From a bacterium (GTDB taxonomy: Bacteria > Bacteroidota > Bacteroidia > Cytophagales > Thermonemataceae), in contig JANYGM010000292.1 in NCBI GenBank assembly GCA_025362415.1, positions 1 through 7,300 on the forward strand: DNA of 7,300 nucleotides, in the 5' to 3' direction. The translations under genes were made by a program, and so were the position numbers. Every line of letters begins with the position of its first letter. The stretch's first letter is position 1. The notes below the pieces were generated by a model. That model saw only the letters and a list, made by a program, of their open reading frames with translations, ran no database searches and was not told where the DNA came from. Of this stretch, positions 1 to 5,757 are shown in pieces.

Positions 1-262
1 AGTTTAAAGTTTTTGCTGTTGGATTTAGAACTTCCTCTAATTTTAACTCTGTCAAAAATTTAAAATATATGGGTCTTGTTTTTAATAATCCAGACTTATG
101 TATTCCTCTCACCCATAATTTATGATGAATGTTGTATTGCAAGTTGTAAAAATGACATAATACTACTTCTGTATTTGGAAGGAAATGAGGTGAGCCTCTT
201 CTTAGTAATTTTTGATTACCATAAGTTGAAAAATTTTTAATTTTAGCCTTGACTATGTACAT
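1..262 (-). CDS. Hypothetical protein, N-terminal part (3' end beyond the window)
   Basis: An open frame runs from an ATG at 262 to the left edge without a stop, giving 87 codons. It begins MYIVKAKIKNF and continues through YGNQKLLRRGSP and LQYNIHHKLWVRGIHKSG. An in-frame TGA lies four codons upstream and there is no other Met, so the ATG at 262 is the only plausible start. The product is basic, rich in Lys, Arg, His, Asn and aromatic residues, and shows no signal peptide, membrane segment or motif I recognise, so I assign no function. It lies downstream of sucA on the same strand but is separated from it by a strong hairpin, so it is probably transcribed on its own. A TAAATTTG motif at 273-280 (minus strand) matches the Bacteroidota -7 consensus but would leave a leader of only a few bases, so it may be chance. 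Coding status rests on the unbroken frame and protein-like composition. Confidence 0.6.
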   Translation of the reverse strand, partial: MYIVKAKIKNFSTYGNQKLLRRGSPHFLPNTEVVLCHFYNLQYNIHHKLWVRGIHKSGLLKTRPIYFKFLTELKLEEVLNPTAKTLN

Positions 263-324
263 AAATTGTATTCAAATTTATTAAATTCAGTCGCTTAGTA
301 TTCTTAAAAATTAGCACTAAAACA

Positions 325-357
325 AGTTTCTCCAAATTTCAAAGATTTGGAGAAACT
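325..357 (-). terminator. Hairpin terminator downstream of sucA
   Basis: There is a perfect 13-bp stem (arms 325-337 and 345-357, AGTTTCTCCAAAT and ATTTGGAGAAACT) around a 7-nt loop. On the minus strand it starts 16 nt after the sucA stop codon and is followed by TGTTTTAGTG, a short and imperfect U-tract. Position and orientation fit intrinsic termination of sucA. On the plus strand no T-run follows, so it is probably one-directional. The weak U-tract is the main doubt. Confidence 0.65.
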
Positions 358-373
358 ATTAATTCAATAAAAC

Positions 374-3139
374 TTATTCAAAGGCTTTTTTCAAAAGCTC
401 TTCTTGTTCTTTGATATGAATTTTATTGTAACCTGTTGCTGGTGAAGCACTTGCCTTGCGAGAAATACAATCTATTGCGCCATAATGCTGCAACATAAAG
501 CCAAAAGCACCCATATTTTTAGGCTCTTCTTGTACCCAAACTGGTTTTACTTTTTTGTACTTTTTCAATATTTCGTCCAGTTGTTTTTGCGGAAATGGAT
601 ATAATTGTTCCAAACGAATGATTGCCACATCTTTAATATTTTCTGTGCGTTGCTTGCGGAGCATATCAATAGCCACTTTCCCAGAACATAAAAGCACTTT
701 TCGTACTTTTTTAGTGTCCACAAAATCATCATCTAAAACCTCTTGAAAACAACCTTTCGTAAAATCTTCCAAAGGAGAAGACACAAAATCAGTATCACGC
801 AAATTAGATTTTGGCGACATCACAATTAGTGGCTTACGGAACTCCCAAGCAAGTTGGCGGCGCATTGCGTGGAACAAATTAGCTGCTTTCGTGATATTAG
901 TAACAACCATATTTTCTTCCGCACACATTTGCAGAAAACGCTCCAAACGGGCAGAAGAATGTTCTGGACCTTGTCCCTCGTAGCCGTGAGGAAGCAAAAG
1001 TACCAATCCAATCATTTGATGCCATTTTGTTTCTGTGGCAGCAATAAATTGGTCAATAATTACTTGTGCAGTATTAGCAAAATCTCCAAATTGTGCCTCC
1101 CAAATGACAAGCGCATTAGGATTTGCCATAGAATAACCAAATTCAAAACCCATTACGCCATATTCAGACAAATGTGAGTTAAAAATGCGGAAAGGCTGTT
1201 TTTGGTCTGGCGTGATATGGTCTAAACTAGAATATTTTGCATTGGTTTCACTATCAGAATAAACGGCTTGACGGTGTGAAAACGTCCCACGTTTCACGTC
1301 TTGCCCTGTTAGGCGTACAATTTTGTTTTCTAGCAAAATAGAACCATAAGCTAAAAGTTCTGCACACGCCCAATCAAGTTGTTTTTTGCCAAAAAAATTG
1401 TCTTTTCTGTCTGCAATCAGCTTTGTAACCTGTTTTAGCGTATTAAAACCTTCTGGAAGTTTTGCAATAGCTTCACCAACTTTATTGATGACATCAATAG
1501 AAATGCCTGTTTCTGGTGATTTTTCAAAATCCGTTAGTTTTGAACGGCGAAGTTTCAACCAATCAGTTTCTAATTGCGAAAATATGTAAGGTAAAGCCTT
1601 CTGTTTCACCTCATTAAGACGTTCTTGAAGCATTGCTTTAAGTTGTACGTCCATCTCTTTGACAAGCTCCGCATCAAAACCATTTTCAATCAGTTTTTTA
1701 GAATAAACTTCTCGTGGCGTTGGGTGCTTATTGATGATGTTATAAAGCGTTGGTTGTGTAAAACGTGGCTCATCAGACTCATTATGCCCATATTTACGGT
1801 AGCAAACCATATCAATAAAAATATCTTGCTGAAATTTTTGGCGGTATTCTGCCGCAAGTTGCGCACAAAATACAACTGCTTCTGCATCATCACCATTTAC
1901 GTGCAAAATAGGTGCATCAATGATTTTGGCAATATCCGTACAATAAATACTAGAACGAGCATCTTCAAAATCAGTTGTAAAACCAACTTGATTATTGATA
2001 ACAAAATGTATAGTTCCACCTGTCTTAAATCCTTCTAACTTAGCCATTTGCGTAACTTCATACACAATTCCTTGCCCCGCAACTGCTGCATCTCCGTGTA
2101 AAAGAATAGGCAAAATCAGATGAGAATCAAAGTGTTCTTCATCAATTTGCGCCCTTACATAGCCTTCCACAATAGAGCTAACTGTTTCTAAATGAGAAGG
2201 ATTAGGTGCAAGACGCATATTAACAGTTTTCCCTGCTGGGGTCGTTATCACGCTAGAATAGCCCATGTGGTACTTTACATCACCACTTCCAAGCTCCAAA
2301 TCAGGGGTTGCTGTGCCTTCAAATTCAGAAAAAACCTGCTCGTAAGTTTTTCTCATAATATTGGTAAGGATATTCAAACGTCCTCTGTGCGCCATACCAA
2401 TCACTACTTCTTTTGCGCCCAAATCAACTACTTTATTGATAATGGCATCAAGGGCAGTGATAGTATTGTCGCCACCTTCCAAAGAAAAACGCTTTTGACC
2501 TACATATTTTGTATGCAAAAAGTTTTCAAAAACAACCGCCTCATTAAGTTTTGAAAGGATATGTTTCTTAAAATTAGTGTCAGGCGAGAAACTAAGGGCA
2601 TCTTTTTCAATTTTATTTTTGAGCCATTCCAAAACTTCTGGGTCTCTGATGTACATATACTCAAAACCAATAGTATTTTCGTAAATATGTTTTAGAGAAG
2701 AGATAATTTTAGAAAGTGTGGCAGCACCTATTCCAATGTCGTTTCCTGATTGAAAAACTGTTTCCAAATCACTTTCAGAAAGTCCAAAATCTTTCAAATC
2801 AAGCCACGACTGACGTGCTTTGCGCTCACGTATAGGATTTGTGTTAGCACGCAAATGCGCCCTAGAACGGTAAGCATAGATAAGTTGTGCTACTTTTGCT
2901 TCTTTAAGAATATCATCAGAAGAAATATTTGATGAAGTATTTTGAGATGATGTAGAAGTGCTTTTTATGGCATTTGCACCACTATTGGTAGCATTTTCAG
3001 GGAATTTGTTGGCAAAATCAAATCCTTCAAAGAATTTTTGCCAGCTTTCATCAACACTAGCAGGATTTTGGTTGTAAGACTTGTAAAGCCCATCAATGTA
3101 CTCACCGTGAGCATTGGCAATATAAGAAAATTTGTCCAT
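374..3139 (-). CDS. sucA: 2-oxoglutarate dehydrogenase E1 component (ThDP-dependent)
   Basis: This is the E1 subunit of the cytoplasmic 2-oxoglutarate dehydrogenase complex of the TCA cycle. It decarboxylates 2-oxoglutarate with thiamine diphosphate and passes the succinyl group to the lipoyl arm of E2 (SucB). At 921 aa it has the usual family length. An N-terminal E2-binding type segment (about 1-45, YIDGLYKSYNQNPASVDESW) is followed by a Ser/Thr/Asn-rich linker (about 48-76) and the catalytic core. Visible motifs are GMAHRGR with His251, DVKYHMG with His291, NPSHLE with His316, the ThDP/Mg site GDAAVAGQG (349-357) plus NNQVGF (382-387), GHNESDEP (451-458), SHR with His622, EAQFGDF (681-687) and HGYEGQGPEHSS (718-729). 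The C-terminal E1 domain follows, with WVQEEPKNMGAFGF near 868-881. The homodimeric pyruvate dehydrogenase E1 is excluded by these motifs, and a Kgd-type E2 fusion by the short N-terminus. The ATG at 3139 gives the canonical family N-terminus; no Shine-Dalgarno precedes it. sucB is not next to it within the window. Confidence 0.98.
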   Translation of the reverse strand: MDKFSYIANAHGEYIDGLYKSYNQNPASVDESWQKFFEGFDFANKFPENATNSGANAIKSTSTSSQNTSSNISSDDILKEAKVAQLIYAYRSRAHLRANTNPIRERKARQSWLDLKDFGLSESDLETVFQSGNDIGIGAATLSKIISSLKHIYENTIGFEYMYIRDPEVLEWLKNKIEKDALSFSPDTNFKKHILSKLNEAVVFENFLHTKYVGQKRFSLEGGDNTITALDAIINKVVDLGAKEVVIGMAHRGRLNILTNIMRKTYEQVFSEFEGTATPDLELGSGDVKYHMGYSSVITTPAGKTVNMRLAPNPSHLETVSSIVEGYVRAQIDEEHFDSHLILPILLHGDAAVAGQGIVYEVTQMAKLEGFKTGGTIHFVINNQVGFTTDFEDARSSIYCTDIAKIIDAPILHVNGDDAEAVVFCAQLAAEYRQKFQQDIFIDMVCYRKYGHNESDEPRFTQPTLYNIINKHPTPREVYSKKLIENGFDAELVKEMDVQLKAMLQERLNEVKQKALPYIFSQLETDWLKLRRSKLTDFEKSPETGISIDVINKVGEAIAKLPEGFNTLKQVTKLIADRKDNFFGKKQLDWACAELLAYGSILLENKIVRLTGQDVKRGTFSHRQAVYSDSETNAKYSSLDHITPDQKQPFRIFNSHLSEYGVMGFEFGYSMANPNALVIWEAQFGDFANTAQVIIDQFIAATETKWHQMIGLVLLLPHGYEGQGPEHSSARLERFLQMCAEENMVVTNITKAANLFHAMRRQLAWEFRKPLIVMSPKSNLRDTDFVSSPLEDFTKGCFQEVLDDDFVDTKKVRKVLLCSGKVAIDMLRKQRTENIKDVAIIRLEQLYPFPQKQLDEILKKYKKVKPVWVQEEPKNMGAFGFMLQHYGAIDCISRKASASPATGYNKIHIKEQEELLKKAFE

Positions 3140-3188
3140 TGAGATTATATTTATATTTATTTAGGGAAGTTTGGCTGTTAAATATCCA

Positions 3189-3218
3189 CAAATATAAACT
3201 TCTTTCACAAAAAACAAA
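3189..3218 (-). promoter_or_regulatory. Predicted sucA promoter (Bacteroidota type)
   Basis: On the minus strand TATATTTG (3189-3196) matches the Bacteroidota primary-sigma -7 consensus TAnnTTTG exactly. A TTTG at 3215-3218 lies 18 nt upstream, close to the usual -33 placement. Transcription would start near 3182, giving a leader of roughly 40 nt before the sucA ATG. The element sits between the sucA start and the stop of the upstream nuclease-fold gene, which supports a separate sucA transcript. The call is from motif match only. Confidence 0.5.
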
Positions 3219-3235
3219 TCAATAAAGTAAAAAAA

Positions 3236-3841
3236 CTATAATTGTTTTTTGCCTTCTCCTAGCAAATAGGAAAGAATAGTTATTAGTTTGGGTAAATTGC
3301 CAATAACACAAAAATCAATATTTTTGATGCAGATATCTCCTTCTAATTTTCCAAATTCCCAGACTTTGCCTGTCGTCACGATGCCATAAATAATTACGTT
3401 GGGCTTTGTATTAAGTTTCTGACAAGCAAGCATTTGCGCTATACATTGCGCCCAACCTTCCACAAAATTATCAGCTTTTGCCTCAACTGTCGTGATAATT
3501 GGATAAGATAAAATTTCGTATTGCTTTTGGTCAAGATGCGTAAACACAAAATCAGGCACGCCTGCCAAATCATCATCATATTTGATGGCTTGGTGTGTCC
3601 ACATATTCATATCTTCCCAATACATATTTTGCCAAATATAGCGTAAAATAGGCGAAATAAGTGTTTCTGTTTCATAAAAGTCATTACCACGATAGGTCTG
3701 CAGATTTTTTATTATGTCTTTTTGTAAAGTTGCTTCTATTTCTAGTAACGGTAACTCAGGAATAAAATTTTCTGAATTTACTATAATTTGAGGGTGTTTA
3801 GCCTTCAAAATAGTGAGGTTTTTATAATCTGTGAATGCCAT
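3236..3841 (-). CDS. PD-(D/E)XK nuclease-fold protein, function unknown
   Basis: This 201-aa soluble protein has no signal peptide or membrane segment. The pattern GVPDFVF (Asp97) followed by TTVEAKAD (Glu120-Ala-Lys122) fits the D...(D/E)xK catalytic core of the PD-(D/E)XK nuclease fold. An upstream acidic ETET (57-60) could supply the helix residue, and the QCIAQ motif (132-136) sits where such families carry a conserved helical Gln. The C-terminal part, with YGIVTTGKVWEFGKLEG (152-168), resembles stand-alone uncharacterised proteins I recall from cyanobacteria and Bacteroidota, several of which are labelled restriction-endonuclease-like. All core residues are present, so it may be catalytically competent, but no substrate is indicated. 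No methyltransferase, helicase or toxin partner is nearby. It starts with ATG after an A-rich leader and lies 133 bp downstream of a WYL regulator on the same strand. The fold is fairly likely; the biological role is unknown. Confidence 0.85.
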   Translation of the reverse strand: MAFTDYKNLTILKAKHPQIIVNSENFIPELPLLEIEATLQKDIIKNLQTYRGNDFYETETLISPILRYIWQNMYWEDMNMWTHQAIKYDDDLAGVPDFVFTHLDQKQYEILSYPIITTVEAKADNFVEGWAQCIAQMLACQKLNTKPNVIIYGIVTTGKVWEFGKLEGDICIKNIDFCVIGNLPKLITILSYLLGEGKKQL

Positions 3842-3884
3842 AATTTTAGTGTTTTTTGATAATTTTTTAGTAAATTTACAATTA

Positions 3885-3892
3885 CAAATTTA
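3885..3892 (-). promoter_or_regulatory. Possible -7 element for the nuclease-fold gene
   Basis: On the minus strand this octamer reads TAAATTTG, an exact TAnnTTTG match. It would place the transcript start about 37 nt before the ATG at 3841. No good -33 TTTG lies at the usual distance. In such AT-rich DNA a chance match is quite possible. Confidence 0.35.
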
Positions 3893-3974
3893 CAAATAAT
3901 TTGATAATTTAAAAGTTATGGAATTACAAATCAAACAAGATGGTGAAGCTTCTAATTTAGTTTTATTGATTTTT

Positions 3975-5081
3975 TTAATTCGTAATTGAATATCTATTGA
4001 GTGTTTTTTGCAAAGTATTTTTCATTTCATCTACCAAACGTATTGGTTCTAAGACTTTTACGTCATCTCCGTAGCTTAAAATTTCCATTATTAAATCAAA
4101 ATTTATCATCAAATCTAAAGAAATACGGTATTCTTGGTCATTATTGACAAGTTCTTGCTGTGTGTGATGAAGAGGTTGCGTTTTGATATAATTTCCACGA
4201 AAAGTATTAAAAGACAAAATGATTTTTTCAATGCGTTCATCAGCTTTGCGTGTTACACCAAAGCAATTTTCGTAATAATTTTCTGGGGAAAAATTGTGTT
4301 TTTCAGGCGGGATAGCACTTTTTTGAGAAATAAGCAAATCACTTATTCTATCCAAACCAAAAGTTTGTATGGTTTTTCTAGCATCTGTATAAGCTATCAT
4401 ATACCAACGCCCTTTAAATTCTTTCAGTAAATAAGGGTGAGCCACACGCAACAAATCATTTTCTTGTTTTTCTGCTTGATTTTTTGGCTGATTTTCTGCT
4501 GATAAATTAGCTTGATTAGCAAATTTGTGGTAAATAAAATTCACTTGTTTACCTTCATTTATTGCTCTCACAAGGTCAGAAAGCAGTTCACGTCCTTTTG
4601 TGTAGGTAGGCGTAGAAAGTTGTACAATGGCGTTTTTTTTCTGGTCGTTTCCTAGTTGCTTACGTATTTCTACTGCGTCCATCACCTTATCCACAGCATC
4701 AGAAAAACCACTCAAAATGCCTACATCTTTGAACCCTTGCAGTACAGATTCTGCCAAATTAAGGGCAAAAACATCATTTTTGGATAAACTAATAGACAAA
4801 AAACGATATTCTAAATCAAGTTCATAAGTTATTTTTTTATCTTTTCCTTTGTTTTTTGTGCCATAAAAGTAGCCTCTTTCTACATTATTAAATTCTATTG
4901 GCGCAAAAAAACCATCTCTCATTGCTCTCAAATCTTTCTCCAAAGAAGAGGCAGAATATTCTTTGTCTGTGCGCTCTTGTATGACAGCAATAATGGCGGC
5001 TTTTGTAGGGAAATTTTTTTGTCTATTGCGCAACATTTCATCTATACTAAGGTATCTTATAAGCTGATTTTTATTTGCCAT
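3975..5081 (-). CDS. WYL-domain transcriptional regulator (HTH-WYL-WCX)
   Basis: At 368 aa this has the three-part layout of WYL regulators. The N-terminal winged helix-turn-helix (about 8-75) carries IRYLSIDEMLRNRQKNFPTK, SASSLEKDLRAMRD and PIEFNNVERGYFY. The WYL domain (about 165-255) has HPYLLKEFKGRWYMIAYTD (215-233) and FGLDRI (241-246), with the Trp-Tyr pair at 226-227 and Arg245 of the ligand pocket. The C-terminal WCX-like part (about 283-365) ends in DDVKVLEPIRLVDEM. Proteins of this type bind DNA and sense nucleotides or nucleic acid; some control phage-defence loci, others DNA-damage or metabolic genes. An Asn/Gln/Glu/Ala-rich insertion (about 188-209) splits the WYL domain just before HPYLLK. 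ATG start, no Shine-Dalgarno. Upstream lies a 7-bp tandem array, and I saw no clear promoter motif. The downstream nuclease-fold gene is a possible but unproven target. Confidence 0.92.
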   Translation of the reverse strand: MANKNQLIRYLSIDEMLRNRQKNFPTKAAIIAVIQERTDKEYSASSLEKDLRAMRDGFFAPIEFNNVERGYFYGTKNKGKDKKITYELDLEYRFLSISLSKNDVFALNLAESVLQGFKDVGILSGFSDAVDKVMDAVEIRKQLGNDQKKNAIVQLSTPTYTKGRELLSDLVRAINEGKQVNFIYHKFANQANLSAENQPKNQAEKQENDLLRVAHPYLLKEFKGRWYMIAYTDARKTIQTFGLDRISDLLISQKSAIPPEKHNFSPENYYENCFGVTRKADERIEKIILSFNTFRGNYIKTQPLHHTQQELVNNDQEYRISLDLMINFDLIMEILSYGDDVKVLEPIRLVDEMKNTLQKTLNRYSITN

Positions 5082-5095
5082 AAAGCTAGGGAAAA

Positions 5096-5130
5096 GGTAC
5101 GAAGTATGAGGTACGAGGTGTGAAATACGA
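5096..5130. repeat. Degenerate 7-bp tandem repeat (5 units)
   Basis: Five consecutive heptamers read GGTACGA, AGTATGA, GGTACGA, GGTGTGA and AATACGA on the plus strand, following an RRTRYGA pattern without indels. The array lies 15 bp upstream of the WYL gene start and before the hairpin that follows clpS. It resembles short tandemly repeated heptamers known from cyanobacterial and some Bacteroidota intergenic regions. No function is evident. Confidence 0.75.
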
Positions 5131-5144
5131 ATATAAAACTAAAA

Positions 5145-5171
5145 GCCGTTGTTTGTGTCTTCAAAAACAAC
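5145..5171 (-). repeat. Hairpin repeat copy 1, after clpS (possible terminator)
   Basis: Arms 5148-5157 (GTTGTTTGTG) and 5162-5171 (CAAAAACAAC) pair in 9 of 10 positions around the loop TCTT, with a conserved GCC outside the stem at 5145-5147. It begins 14 nt after the clpS stop. On the minus strand it is followed by GGCTTTTAGTTTTAT, a modest U-tract, so it may terminate clpS. It matches copy 2 at 5719-5745 in 24 of 27 bases, in the same orientation, which marks it as a repeated element. Confidence 0.75.
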
Positions 5172-5185
5172 TTTTAAATGTATTT

Positions 5186-5515
5186 TTAGGCAATTTCTGC
5201 AGAAATACCTCTATCACAAATGGCGGTACACATAGGCTCTAGCGTTTCGTAGCTACCATATTTTACAATACATTTGCCTTTGTGATGAATAATCAGCGTA
5301 CATTGTTCTGCCTGCAATTCTCCGTGTTTGCAAACTTCTATAAGTGTATCAATGACGTAATCAAAGCTATTATGGTCGTCATTGAAGACAATAAGACCAC
5401 GTTCTTCTATTTCTTCTTCCATCACATCAACATCTGAAAGTGTTTTTGTGTCTTCTTGTGGAAAAAAGTTAGTAAGATTACTTATAAAATTATTTTTTAT
5501 TACCTGAAATAACAT
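5186..5515 (-). CDS. clpS: ClpS, ATP-dependent Clp protease adaptor
   Basis: ClpS binds proteins carrying bulky N-terminal residues (N-degrons) and hands them to a ClpA/ClpC-type unfoldase for degradation by ClpP in the cytoplasm. From the ATG at 5515 the product is 109 aa. It has an acidic N-terminal extension (about 1-40, ending VMEEEIEERG) and the ClpS core LIVFNDDHNSFDYVIDTLI. Asn45-Asp46 and His77 (in LIIHHKGKC) line up with the N-degron pocket residues Asn34, Asp35 and His66 of the E. coli protein. The C-terminus GISAEIA resembles flavobacterial ClpS. The frame can be read upstream to a TTG at 5557 (123 aa), but that TTG lies inside a -7 promoter motif and adds a stretch unlike other ClpS proteins, so I chose the ATG. 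No Clp ATPase gene is adjacent, which is usual for the distant copies in Bacteroidota. Confidence 0.93.
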   Translation of the reverse strand: MLFQVIKNNFISNLTNFFPQEDTKTLSDVDVMEEEIEERGLIVFNDDHNSFDYVIDTLIEVCKHGELQAEQCTLIIHHKGKCIVKYGSYETLEPMCTAICDRGISAEIA

Positions 5516-5554
5516 AATTATGACAATAGTTTTGTTTTTGATAAAATTCTGATA

Positions 5555-5562
5555 CAAAAGTA
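5555..5562 (-). promoter_or_regulatory. Predicted -7 element of the clpS promoter
   Basis: On the minus strand this reads TACTTTTG, an exact TAnnTTTG match. It would start transcription near 5548, leaving about 33 nt before the ATG at 5515. The upstream -33 position is only T-rich, so support is from the -7 motif and its spacing. The motif overlaps the alternative TTG start codon. Confidence 0.45.
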
Positions 5563-5647
5563 ATCAAAAAATCTAAAAAATTCATCAAAAAAATAATGTT
5601 TTTGTTATTGGACTAACAGCCTAACTAAAAGGATTTCACAATAATAG

Positions 5648-5666
5648 CCGTAAGTCGTAGTTACGG
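5648..5666. repeat. Short inverted repeat CCGTAA / TTACGG
   Basis: A perfect 6-bp stem (5648-5653 and 5661-5666) encloses the 7-nt loop GTCGTAG in the spacer between recF and clpS. No T-run follows on either strand, so it is not a typical intrinsic terminator. It stands out as GC-richer than the surrounding AT-rich spacer and could be a dispersed palindromic repeat. Confidence 0.5.
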
Positions 5667-5718
5667 AACGTGATAATACAAAAAGTGGTAATATTAGATT
5701 ATTGGATTTTCTCTAAAT

Positions 5719-5745
5719 GCCGTTGCTTGTGTCTTCACAAGCAAC
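5719..5745 (-). repeat. Hairpin repeat copy 2, after recF
   Basis: A perfect 10-bp stem (5722-5731 GTTGCTTGTG and 5736-5745 CACAAGCAAC) encloses the loop TCTT, with GCC outside the stem at 5719-5721. It begins 12 nt after the recF stop. On the minus strand it is followed by GGCATTTAGAG, with no real U-tract, so a terminator role is less clear than for copy 1. The T-A to C-G change at 5726/5741, relative to copy 1, keeps the base pair. Confidence 0.75.
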
Positions 5746-5757
5746 AAAAAGATGTTT

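Noticed and set aside
854..1177. 107-aa plus-strand frame opposite sucA
   Set aside because: It lies wholly antisense to the conserved pyrimidine-binding region of sucA, is rich in Cys and His as antisense frames often are, and has no recognisable motif or promoter.
1625..2038. 137-aa plus-strand frame opposite sucA
   Set aside because: It is antisense to highly conserved ThDP-domain codons; its composition (Ile, Asn, Cys, Lys) is that of a shadow frame.
2192..2554. 120-aa plus-strand frame opposite sucA
   Set aside because: It is fully antisense to the sucA active-site region and has no family resemblance.
3943..3950. GAAGCTTC palindrome after the WYL gene
   Set aside because: An 8-bp palindrome with no loop and no T-run is not a terminator and is expected by chance.
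4134..4430. 98-aa plus-strand frame opposite the WYL gene
   Set aside because: It is antisense to the conserved WYL and WCX codons, with no promoter or motif.
5516..5557. 14-residue N-terminal extension of ClpS from TTG
   Set aside because: The TTG overlaps a -7 promoter motif, and the extension (YQNFIKNKTIVII) is not typical of ClpS; the ATG at 5515 is preferred.
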